From: Anaspis maculata | Taxonomy: Eukaryota > Arthropoda > Insecta > Coleoptera > Scraptiidae | NCBI GenBank assembly: GCA_949128115.1 | Contig: OX421967.1 | Span: 3,400,070-3,464,069 of the forward strand | Direction: 5' to 3' | Length of the DNA: 64,000 nucleotides | Shown here: piece after piece, positions 1 to 12,100 of the stretch | How the letters are laid out: every line of letters starts with the position of its first letter | How positions within the stretch are numbered: position 1 is the first letter of the stretch | Notes under the pieces: generated by a model | What the model saw: only the letters and a program-made list of their open reading frames with translations | Told to the model about the DNA's origin: nothing | Databases searched by the model: none | Translations under genes and position numbers: made by a program

Positions 1-146
1 CAGTACGGCGTCCAGTCGACGTTCGACCAGTCGCTGAAGGGGTACACAGTTCCGCTGAGGACCGACTCGGCCGATTACAGAGAGGCCGAGGCCAAGGCCA
101 ACCAGATAGCCAACGAAATCGAGAGCCATCCTCAGCACAAAGCCAG
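1..146 (+). CDS. ATXN2: ATXN2 exon a (LsmAD domain, partial)
   Basis: Read in frame 1. It encodes the LsmAD start ([18 protein letters not shown]) and the acidic helix [10 protein letters not shown]. The donor GTCCGT is at 147, and the codon for Arg is split with the next exon. The exon begins before the window. Confidence 0.93.
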
Positions 147-3100
147 GTCCGTAACGATAACTGGGCCCGGTCTTATCCGCTATCGCTTGTGTTGTGTCGT
201 TTTCCGGCTTCACGTATCAATTTTTTTTAGAGACTTGTTATCAATTTTCCGGAAACTTGGTGCCGATTTATAGCTGAAAAATGAAGTAGTCGTTGAAACA
301 TGAGAAAATTTTACAGTCCAGTGAGTAAAATGTCAGTTTTGACAGTACCACAGTGACATCTACAAAATCGTTTTTTTGCCAGGTCTGGGATTCCAGCTCT
401 GGAATTATAGAATTAAATTCGCGTGAGAATTTTGAAAAATCTGACAGTTCAAGTGAGAATTCAAAAACCTGACATCTACAAAAATGTCTTTTTTTCATCA
501 GCTTTGTGAGATTCCAGCTACAAAATTTAAATCTCCTAAGAAAACATTGATGGGCTTGGCGTTAAATCTCGCATTTAAACGAACTTACTGTGAAAACGTG
601 GCAAAATTTGACAAGTTCACCAGATGAAATGTCATACGTCAACATTTTGACAGATGACGTTACACATTGTTGTCAGACATACCCATGTTTTCAAACGCGA
701 ACTGAGTCGTGACATCCACAATTCTTTGCCATATTTCTCGTATCTCTTTGTTCAGTTTGAAAAAAGTAATGCCTATTCCAGTTTGCGATATTTCAAGAAA
801 ATTGGGTTATTACCATTTCTCCCCTAATCTCTCTTTGGAGAAACAAAATAATACCGGGTGTTTATAAACGTCTGTTATCATATCACCTTTGGAATCTCCT
901 ATCACTCTTCAAATCGTGCCATTCACTGCGACTTTTGACCTGACCAAAGCCTGCCGCGATCACAGACGTTTATAAACACCCGGTATTATGATTTCAGTTC
1001 ATGGCTTTTTCGCTACATTCCACACAATATTTTGCACCATAAATATCGACAAAGAATCTATAGTTTTCAACAAGTTAATTTAATCAATTTCTTCATCACC
1101 CTACCTTCCCCTATATTCAAAGCCAAAAATTAATTCAAAAACCCTGATGCATTTGTCAGATAGGTATCTTCAGTTTTCTCTCTCACTTATTTTTGGAAAG
1201 ATGTAATCAACACATCTATTTTATAATGCCTTATTGCCCCAACCTCCCCTGTATTCAATTTCCAGAAAAACTAAAATGCTTCGATTTATGTACCGCATTT
1301 CCCTTTCACAAACTAGATTTTCACCTTTTTTATAATATTGATTAGGAAAAAGAAAGAATGTGACGCAGAAATCAGAATTCGTTTGATTCTTTTTTTCAGA
1401 AAAATAGGGAAAAGTAGAGTAATACTAATAAAACAATGTGCTAGATGAAACTGTCTAAACCTGGTCTTTCATTGTCTAGATTGATTCGAGAATAGAAAAA
1501 CATATTGATCAAATAAGATTTTATTTTGGCTCTCTTGAAGTTCGAGTGTAGGGGAGATCAGGATAATAGGGTAGAGCCTACGGATGATTTATTCATGTTA
1601 TTGAGAAGAGAACAGGGAAAACGGTTGCCTTTTTGAAATATACATTAGGTTGAGGTGGTAGAGTGTGGCGCAAAAATCAGATTTTTTTGAACAAATTTTG
1701 TGTTTTGCAAGTAGGGTCAAGTGGAGCAATGAGGCAATTTTCTGAATAAGTGTCTAAAATTGGATTTCTTTTTGCCTAAATTGAATAGAATGAGCAGTAG
1801 CATAGCAATTAAATCAGGTTCTCTGTACCTTTTTTTATGGGGAGGGGTGAATGTAGTGAAAAATCAGCAATAAGGCAACGTTTTGCTTAAATACACCAGG
1901 ACACGCAATGCCATAAACTAGACTTTTTACCTTTTTATACGATAGGGCAGAGTGGAGAAATGTTGTGCAGGAATTAGATTTTTTCAACCCATTTTGTGTT
2001 TCTTGAAGAATAGGGGAAAGTAGGGTGTTAAGGCAACTTTCCTCAATATATTTCGTATATAACTGGACTTTCCTTATCTAGATTGTACAGGGTGTTCACG
2101 TAAAAATTATACCCCATCCCTAGGTTTGGAATCCATCCACTAAATAATTCTGTGGTATATCGCTTACAGGGTGAAACATCGAAAAAATTTCTCAAATCGG
2201 ACATCCTGTATTTTAATATGAGTATCGATTCCGCTTTTCATCGTGATTATGAATATACATATATCAACACTTACAGGTTAGTTAACAAAACACACGTGAA
2301 CAATAATTGTTGAAGTTTAAAGAAAATTATCGAAAAATTATTTTTTTCAAAGAGTTCAGGTTTGTAGAGTCAAGTTTAGTGGAAATTTCAAACTATAATC
2401 AAATCCATTTACCCATTAATGAAAGAATATTAAGTTACTTTTGAAAAAAATTAATAATTTTTCGATATTTTTCAAAACTTGATCAATTTTTTCACATGTG
2501 CTTTGTTGACTTACCTATCAAGTGTGATATATATTTATAATCAAGGTGGAAAGCGGAATCGATTTTCATGCTTGAATACAGAGTGTCCAATTCGACAAAA
2601 ATTTCAATGTTGCACCCTGTAAGCGATATACAGGGTGATCCATCCTAGCGTAATTATCCCATGGCGGTCTTACCGTTCAAGATAGAGAAAAAGATGTAAT
2701 AGAAAATGTATATGGCTTGATGAGACCTATAACCAAAAATTATTTTCAGCTATACAAGGTGTCCTATTTTGACGGGATTAACGAAACGTCAATTTTTTTA
2801 AATCAAACCCTATATTTTTTTGCATTTTCATGTTCAACTTTTTCAACTGTCTCATGCATGTATTTTGTTTTTCAATTGTGTGGCAGTGCTACCAACTAAA
2901 AATTAAAAACTAAAAAAATCGCATTTTCACAGTTTTTTTTATAAAAATCGTAGCGGCCTTGCTTTTCGAAAGTAAGAGATGAAACTTGACATGGTGATGG
3001 TCAAGTCAAAGGCCAATATCGCAATGTCAAAAAAATTGGGATTTCTTGATACAGGGCGTTCACAAAAAAAACATCAAACTTCATAATTTTCAAAGTATCA

Positions 3101-6100
3101 TAACTCACTTTTTCAAATTTTATAAAGTTATCCGATAGCTTGTTTCAACCTTTTTCATTTTTACTATGGGTACCCTACCCTTAACTTCATTTTTTTCGAG
3201 ATGATCGGAAATTTTCACAAAATTTTCATTTTTTTTTTTGGTTTTTTCAAAAATTGAGTTGGCCGTGATGAATGACAGACAAGCCAAATAGTACGCAGCT
3301 GTCAGTTAGTCAGTCTGAATACTGCTAAACAAAAAAAAATAGCTTCAACGCAAAAGGAAATCATAGTGGGATCCTGGATATCTGGATTATTACCAGAATG
3401 TCATATCAATCATTTCCTCTAGCGTTGAGTCTTTTTTTTTTGTTCGACAATATTCAGACTGACTAACTGAGAGTTGCGTACTATTTGGCTTGTCTGTCAT
3501 TCATCACGGCCAACTCAATTTTTGAAAAAAAAAACAAAAAAATTGCAAATTTTGTGAAAATTTTCAATTATCTCGAGAAAAATACAGTTAAAAGGTAGGG
3601 TACCCCTCGTAAAAATGTAAGAGGATAAAAAAAGCTATCAGTTAACGTTATAAAATTAGGGGCATGCCATTTGAAAAAAATGAGTTATGATACTTTGAAA
3701 TTTATAAAGTTTGAAGTTTTTTTGAACGCCCTGTGTCAAGAAATCGTAATTTTTTGACACTGGGGTATTTGTCTTTGACGTGACTATCACCATGTCAAGC
3801 TTCATCTCTTAGTTTTGGAAAGCAAGGCCGCTGCGATTTTTTCAAGGAAACTGTGAAAATGCGATTTTTTTCAGTTTTTAATTTTTAGTTGGTAGCACTG
3901 CCCCACAATTGGAAAAGAAAAATACAGGCATAATACAGCTGAAAAACTTGAACATGAAAATGCAAAAAAATATAGGTGTTCCATTTAAAAAATTGACGTT
4001 TCGTTGATCCCGTCAAAATGGGACATCCTGTATAGCTGAAAATAATTTTAGGTTATAGGTTTCATCAAACCAAATAACTTCTCTCTCACATCTTTTTCTC
4101 TATATTGAACGGTAAGACCGCTATGGGATAATTACGCTAGGAGGGACATGGACCATCCTGTACCATAGATAATTTTTGTGGATAGATTCGAAGCCTACTG
4201 AACAAAAATCATGTAACGGGGGTATAATTTATACTATACATGAACACCCTGTATATAATTGGCGATGGTGAAGGCATGGATTATTTTTTTTTTTTGGGGT
4301 TTATTTTTAGGGGAAATCGGGACAATAAGGGATTTTTCGAGGGATTTTTTCTAATAAGCAGTTTGAAGAAAGGTTTCCACTTTTTTATCTTTTAAATCCG
4401 ATATCAGTATCAATGTTTGCACTGACAGGCATGATTCCCATGAAAACTCGACAATTCGACGACTGAAATGTCAACATCTTGACAGGTGACGTTTCCGAAA
4501 ATGAATCATTCAATCGATTTATAAAGATTTAGTGATTTTTAGCGGGGATGTATCGAAATCCTGGATTTAGCTGACGTTATGCTTGTCATTTTGAGTGATT
4601 TTTTTGTGCCAGGCTAGGCCTAGTATTGATTTTTGTTCAAGATGGGAATTATTGTAAAAATTTGACAGTTCGACGAGTGAAGTGTTGATATTTTGATAGG
4701 TGACGTCTCCGAAAATGAATTTTTAATCAATTCATCATGTTTTAGTGATATTCAGCTGGAACTTGACGAAATCTTGGATATATTTGATTTAATTGCTTGT
4801 CATTTTGAGTGACTTCAGTATAGTGAGGTTAGGATTCTCAAGGTTTTGTCTTGAATCAACCGTAAAATTGTCAAAAACCTTACTTCTCCAGTGTCTAGAT
4901 TGTGCAGAACGAGCAATAGGCAGTATTGCACTTGAATCAGATTTCATTTAGCTTTTTCTAGGGATTTTTGTGTAGGGGAAACCAAGCCAAAACGCCCATT
5001 GTTTCAGTACGAATATTTTCAATTTTTTTATCATTTTGAGTTTGACTGATGTTAATTTGGGCTTCGAAAGAAAGTTATTCACTCGAAAACTTGACAATTC
5101 AACGAGTGAAGTGTCAATAATTTGACAGTCGACTTTTTCGAAAGTGTCTTTTTTCCCGATTCATCAAGGTTTCGCGATTTTTAGCTGGATCGTAATGAAG
5201 TCGTTGATTAATAAGACGTATTTTTTGTCATATTCAATAATTTTAGAAAAGTGAGGTTAAGGTTTTCCAATTATCTAGCAAATTCGACCTCTTCTGAGAG
5301 GATTTTGTCAATTTGTTTTCGACTGACGTGTTTCTTTTAGCGTTTTCGAACAACGTTTACGATGTTTTTCAAGTATGTATTGTTATTTCCCATTTTCATG
5401 TTTGTTCTTTAGCGAATTTCTAGAATTTTTTTTTTTTCGAAAATTTCCAGGTTGGAATTAGAAAACGGCGATGAGGAATCGGTATTCGCCGCGGTGGTCA
5501 GACCTGCGACGGCCAGTCCGCAAGAAACGAGCAGCAGCAGTAGTGATAAGTACATTCCGCCGGCCAAGCGGAAGAATCAAAACAGCGGCAAGCTGGTGAG
5601 GAGCACGCCGCCTCCGGCGCCGCCTTCCGGACACGGCGGACCGTCGCCGCCCAGCGGGCAGCAGGCCCACATGGGCGGCGGTCCCAAAGGGGCGGGTCCT
5701 CCGCCGCAGAGCATGTCCCAGTACGTGGCGGGACCTCCGGTCGTTGTCGGTGGCGGAGGCGGCGGTGGCGGTGGCGGAAGTGGAGGACATCACCACGGAG
5801 GTGGTGGAGGAGGGCAGCAGCAGCATCACGGTGGAGCGGTTCCTCCGCAACACGGAGGAGGCGGACGACCGCATTCTCACACGCCGCCACACGGCGGCGG
5901 CGGCTACGGAGGCGGAGGAGGAGGCGGAGTTCCGCGGCAGCAGCTGGCCGTGCAGCAAGGCAAACCGCAGGTGAATGGCGACGCGAAGGGTGGAATGCAG
6001 CGAGGCGGTGGCGGCGGCGGCAACGGACCGCCGAGGGGAGCGTACAGCAATCAGCAACCGTATCAGGTAAAATATTTCGGCTCTTTTCGCTTAGTCGTGA

Positions 6101-9100
6101 CTTTTTCGCAACCGGTTTCGCAATTTTCAAAAAACCAAATCAATAATCGAAAAGTGCTTGGCAAGTGCTTTCCTGGGAGGTGCCGCAAACTATACTTCGT
6201 TCATGTTTTCCATTGGCCACACTTGGGCCTTTTTGAAAACTTCAGAAGTAGGCACCTCCAGCTCTTTTTTTGGAACATTTCAAAGTATGCCTTGCGGCAC
6301 CTCTCAGGAAAGCTTTTACAATGACGAATCCGAATTTTTGTTCAAAATTTGGAAATTGTTTTATTTGAAGCACTTGCCACGATTTTAGTGCCTTTGATCG
6401 ACAATTTATTGTACAGTCCCGTTTCAAACTCAAAATTTTCATTCACATGCCAGTATTCTATCAGTGTAGATCTTATTTAAACCGCTCCAAATCCATTCAA
6501 GTCTTGAAAATAAATTTTTGACACTTCAATTTGGAATTTTTGGCATTTTTTTGAAATATCAAGGCAGATTTTCAAAAAAACTGAGCTGAGATTTGGAAAG
6601 TTCCCGGCCAGAGCTTTTCTGAGAGGTGTCGCAAGCTATATTTTATTCTATTTTTTTTCCAAATGCCTAATAATTCAGGCCTTCTTTGAAAATATTGGAG
6701 TTGTAGCTTGCGATACCTTCCAGAGCAGCAGTTCCAATGAAAAGTTCTAATTTTCGCATTAATTGTGAAAAGTTTGCATACATTTTGAAGATGCAAATTT
6801 TTTAACCTGTTTTCAACACTTTCCACTTTTGAAAACGTAATTTCTATGGTACAGTTTTGATTTTGATTAATTCTTATTTTCGAAATTTTGAAATTTCATC
6901 GCAAAAATGATTTCTTTTGACCGTCTCGACCCAAATCAAATTCAATAATCACATTTCGACGCTTGACGATGATGATTCTGTGATATTTGCAGAACTGCAA
7001 GTCGAATTTTCGAAAACTAAGCTGGGATTTGAATAGTATGTGGCAAGAGCCTTTCTGGGAGGTGTCACAAGCTATATCTTATTCGATTTCTTTTCCCGTG
7101 GCCTAACTTGGCCCTTTTTTGAAAATATAAAAACTATAGCTTGCGGCACCTTCCCGAGCAGCTGTTTTGATGAAGATTTTGAATGTTCACAGATTTTGAA
7201 ATAATGCAGCATAAATTTTGTAAATTTCCAATTTTGAACTTGCTTTCAACACTTTTGTTCGAGCTTTTGTCACCTTCCAGAACGTAATTATATGGAACAG
7301 TTTTTTTTTTTTTTTTTTTTTTTTGAATGTTTTACGACGCATCAACTACAAGGTTATTAGCGTCGACGGGACATTCAGTGGGTTTTTGGTACACGTCTGA
7401 ATCATACTTGAATTGCCTACTGTTAACTATGTGAGGCCACAGTACTCCGATAGCACTCAACTCTGTAGTCAGAAATCCATTTTTTCTGTAACCGCTGTAG
7501 TCAGACAGGTGCAGATATGGCATAGTAAGGTCGGAACAATTTTCAGAACGATCGGACAACACAAAATATCCATGGACGAGGCGGGATTCGAACCCGCGCG
7601 GTAGATCACGACTGGCTTGGCGCGCCAACACCAAGACCACTCGGCCACCGCCGCTCCTGGAACAGTTTTGATTTAAAACAATTCTTCCTTCTGATCGTGA
7701 TATATTATCAAAACTATAAATTTCTTTGGCCATCTTGGCCCAAATCAACTTCAGTAATCAAATTTCGACGCTTGACAATGATGATTTTGTGATATTTGCA
7801 GAATTGTAAGTCCAATTTTCGAAAACCAAGCTGGAATTTGAATAGTGCTCGGCAAGAGCTTTCCTGAGAGGTGTCGCAAGCTATATTTCATTCGATTTTT
7901 TTCCCGTGGCCTAACTTGGCCCCTTGTTGAAAATATAGGAACTGTAGCTTGTGGCACCTTCCCGAGCAGCTGTTTTGATGAAGAGTTTAAATTTTCACTA
8001 AAATTTGGAAAAATGCACTATACATTTTGGAAATTTTCAATTTTGAACTGGTTTTTAACACCTTATCACCTTTCAAAGCGTAATTCTATGGTACAGTTGC
8101 GATTCAAAATATCTTTTCTTTTTGAAATCTTGAAATTTTATCACGGAAATAATTTCCTTTTACCATCTCGGCCAAATTCAACTTAAATTTCCTATTTCGA
8201 CGCTTGACAATGATAATTTTGTGATATTTTCGAAACTGCAACTCGAATTTTCGAAAACTTAGCTGGGATTTGAATAGCATTTGGCAAGAGCTTTTCTGGG
8301 AGGTGTCAAGCTATATTTCGTTCGATTTTTTTCAAAGGCCCAACAGGCCCAACTTGGGCCTTTTTCGAAAATGCTGGAATCATAGCTTCCCGAGCAGCTG
8401 TTTTAATGCAGAATTTGGATTTTTGCATTAATTGTGAAAAATTTTGCATTTTGAAAATTTCAATTTTAAACTTATTCTAACCACTTGTTACCTTTTAAAT
8501 CGTAACTCTATGGTACAATACAATTATAGTTTAAAACAGTTATTCTTTTCGAAATCTTGAAATTTTATCAACAAAATATTTCCTATTACCATATCGGTCC
8601 AAATCAACTTCAGTGATCACATTTCGACGCTTGACAATAATGATTTTGGGATATTTACGGAGCTGCAAGTTGAATTTTCGAAAACTAAGCTTGGATTCAA
8701 GTAGCACTCGCCAATAGCTTTCCTGAGAGGTATCGCAAGCTATATTTCATTCGATTTTTCCCAGTGGTTCAACTTGGGCCCTTTTTGAAAATATTTCAAC
8801 TATAGCTTTCGGCACCTTCCCGATCAGCTCTTCCAAGAAAGAGTTCGAATTTTCCCAATAATTGTAAAAAATTTGGCATGAATTTTGAAAATTCTCAATT
8901 TTGAACTGGTTTTTAACACCTTATCACCTTTTAAAATGTAATTCTATGGTACAGTTACGATTTTAACTATTTTTTTCGTTTCGAAATCTTGAAATTTTAT
9001 CGAAGAAATAATTTCCTTTCACCATCTCGGCCCTATTCAACTTAAATTATCTCATTTCGACGCTTGACAATGATAATTTTGTGATAATTTCGAAACTGTA

Positions 9101-12100
9101 AGTCGAATTTTCGAAAACTAAGCTGGGATTTTAATAGCATGCGGCAAGAGCCTTTCTGGGAGGGTCACAAGCTATATTTCGTTCGATTTTTTTTCAAAGG
9201 CCTAACTTGGGCTTTTTTTTTTGGAAATGCTGGACTCATAGCTTCCCCAGCAGCTGTTTCAATGAAGAATTTGGATTTTTGCAATAATTGTGAAAATTTC
9301 ATGTTTTGAACTTGTTCTAACCACTTGTTACCTTTTAAAGCGTAATTCTATGGTACAGTTCTGGTTTGAAACATTTAATCTTTTCGAAATCTTGAAATTT
9401 CATATAAAAATTATAGTACAGTCGACCGATACATTAAAATAGGGTTTACCTTGCAAAAGGTCGCGGAGATTCGAAAATTTGCAGTCTGGTACAGTTTTGT
9501 GTCCTGATAAACACACTAAGTTTTCGAATTCGGCAAGCCGCCGCTCGCTCCTCCACATTGGAAAGATGATGCCGAAGGACCAAAAAAGAACCAATTTTCA
9601 CCAATTCACTGCTTATCGTCGTCTCACCTGCCGCAATGGAAACCTATGACTTTGTTGAAACTATTGATGCATTTGCTGCCACGTCAGTCCCATTCTTCGC
9701 GGTTAAAGACAAATAATTCCTTCGGAAAACATCTAGTTTTTCTTGATTCTGAAAAGATTTTTTCTCACGTGGAAATATGACCAGCTGACCTAACTCAAGT
9801 GAATTTCGATCAGCTTCTTTCTTCTTGCGCTAGTTCTGGTCTCATTGTTTGCATAACATCATTTGTTAACAAGGTGCACTGCAAGAAATGTTAAATTGCC
9901 AACACCAAATTCAACAGTCATTTTTTCATAATTGCCAGTGATCATGAAGTTCAATTTCAACAGGAATTGATAGCTTGGACTGTTTTCTGTTTATTCAGCA
10001 TGCGATCGAATCTCGAAATACACGTGGGAGTACGAAAAATCAATTTTTTTTTAGCGCGCGGTAATCTGCAAAACAGCATCTAAACACCTGAAAATGATCG
10101 TAACCAACACAACATAAATTTGAACGATAAGTAACCTGAACTGGTTCTTCTGTCACTCATTGTTTTGGGTTTTAGTAGTGTTGGTTACGACTATATTTTC
10201 AGGTGTTCAGATGCAGCTTTGCAGATTTACGCGCACTCTGAAAGAATTTATTTTTCGGCATTCCGACGGGCATTTGGGGATTCGGTCCATGCTGTATAAG
10301 CAGAAAACATTCCAAAGTATCATTTCCTGGGGAATTTAAAATTAATGATCGATGGCAATAATGAAAAAATGACTGTTGATTTGGTGTTGGAAATTTTACA
10401 CTTCTTGCAATACACCTTGCTAACAAATGCTGTTGAGAAAATTATGAGACCAGGACGAGCTCAAGAAGAAAGAAGCTGATCGAAATCAACCTGAGTTAGG
10501 TCAGTTTGTGATATTTCCGCATGAGAGAAAAATCTTTCCAAAATCAAGAAAAACTAGACTTTTGCCAAGGGAATTATTTCTTTTTAACCGCGAAGAATCG
10601 CACTGGCGTGGCAGTAAATGCTATCAAGGGCTTCACTACAGTCATGTGGTTCCATTGCGGTAAGTCAGACGGCGATGCACAATAGTTTAGTGAAAAGTGG
10701 CTCTTTTTGGGTCCTTCGGCACCAACTTTTCGATGTGGAGGACCGAGCGGCGGCTCACCGAATTCGAAAACTCAGTATGTTAATCAGGATACAAAACTGT
10801 ACCAGACGGCAAATTTTCGACTCTCCGCGACCTTTTGCAAGATAGAACCTACCCATTGCCTGGACTATTATTTCCTTCTACCATCTCGGCCCAAATCAAC
10901 TTCAATAATCACATTTCGACGCTTGACAATAATGATTTTGCGATATTTTCGGAGCTGCAAGTCGAATTTTTGAAAACTAAGCTGGGATTGAAATAGAGCT
11001 TGGCAAGAGCTTTCTTGAGAAGTGTCGCAAGCTATATCTCATTCGATTTTTTCTAGTGGCCTAATTTGGGCCTTTTTTTGAAAATATTGGAACTACAGCT
11101 TGTGGCACCTTCCCGAGCAGCTGTTTCAATGGCGAGTTCGGATTTCTGGATTAATTATGAAAGATTTGGCATAAATTTTTAAAATTTTCAATTTTGAACC
11201 TGTTTCAAACACCTTGTCACCTTTTAAACGGTAATTCTGTGGTCAAGTTCCGATTTAAAACAGTTCTTCTTCTCGAAATCTTGAAATTTGATCGAAAAAC
11301 TAATTTCTTTTGACCATCTTGGCCCAAATCAAATTCAATAATCACATTTCGACGCTTGACATTAATGATTTTGTGATATTTTCGAAACTGCAAGTTGAAT
11401 TTTCGAAAACTAAGCTGGGATCTAAATAGCATTCGGCAAGAGCTTTTCTAGGAAGTGTGGCAGGCTATATTCTATTCGATTTTTTCCTGTGGCCTAACTT
11501 GGGCCTTTTTTTTGAAAATATTGGAACTATAGCTTATGGCACCTCCCTGAGCAGCGGTTTCAATGCCGAGTTTGGATTTTTGGATTAATTATGAAAAATT
11601 TGGCATACATTTAGAAAATTTTCAATTTTGATCTTGTTTTTTGTTACCTTTTACAACGTAATTCTATAATAAATTACGATTTGAAACAGTTCCTTTTGAA
11701 ATCATGAATTTTTATTGAAATAGTAATATTGGTTTTTGTTGCCAAGGGCTGTTATGAGAGGTGCCGCATAACTTCGAGTCGCTCATCAAAAATGACCTCA
11801 GAATGCCTCAATTGGGCCTTTTTTTAGATTTTTTTTTTTGAACTAGCTTGCGGTCTATTCCAGAACAGTTTTTTGGAAAAATTATATGAAATTCTGGAAA
11901 ATTTTTCGAATGGTTTCATTGACCGATTTTGGGCCTCGCGTGGGCCTAATTTAGAACTTTTTTCGAAGTATAGCGAGTGACACCTCTACGAAAAGGTTTT
12001 TCGACGCACAATTCAATTGTTTTAGTCATTTTACATTTGCCCAACTCATAACCCAGTCGAAGGCAATGTTTCCTATTCATCGGATTTAGGCCTCACGTGG

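Larger units (their letters stand above)
2085..4253. mobile_element. Nested foldback element with TACAGGGTG ends
   Basis: The outer arms (about 2085-2157 and 4162-4253) are inverted copies beginning TACAGGGTGTTCA. Between them lie a 457-475 bp palindrome (about 2156-2630) and a 1.5 kb palindrome (2629-4162), each again ending in TACAGGGTG or CATCCTGTA. No transposase is present. The 1.5 kb palindrome has a close relative at 31579-33143. Confidence 0.75.
147..5450 (+). other. ATXN2: ATXN2 intron (first in window)
   Basis: This 5.3 kb intron holds a 142-bp MITE (848-989) and a nested foldback element (2085-4253). Elsewhere (150-847, 990-2084, 4254-5450) it is AT-rich with no gene I can recognise. 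Short stretches around 300-700 and 4430-5150 repeat the motif TGACAG/CTGTCA together with 'GACGTTTCCGAAAATGAAT'-like text, so they are diverged copies of one repeat. Confidence 0.85.
6130..11700. repeat. Tandem array, monomer about 430 bp, with internal dyad
   Basis: The landmark CGACGCTTGACAATGATGAT and its variants recurs near 6957, 7769, 8198, 8628, 9058, 10917 and 11350. The spacing is 429-433 bp except where the SINE and the foldback are inserted; removing them restores the period. Each monomer carries an inverted pair: GAGAGGTGTCGCAAGCTATA, then about 80 bp later TATAGCTTGCGGCACCTTCC. Confidence 0.85.

Noticed and set aside
5458..6130. Long antisense and alternate-frame openings over the ATXN2 Gly-rich exon
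   Set aside because: They exist because the exon is GC-rich and repetitive; the Arg/Ala/His-rich products match nothing, while the plus frame joins correctly spliced ataxin-2 exons.
7413..7604. Small plus-strand frame ending [10 protein letters not shown]
   Set aside because: A translation of the inverted tRNA-like SINE head, a common artefact.
7573..7655. Functional tRNA-Leu or tRNA-Ser gene
   Set aside because: The T-arm is perfect but the acceptor stem has several mismatches, and poly(A) plus target duplication show it is a SINE.
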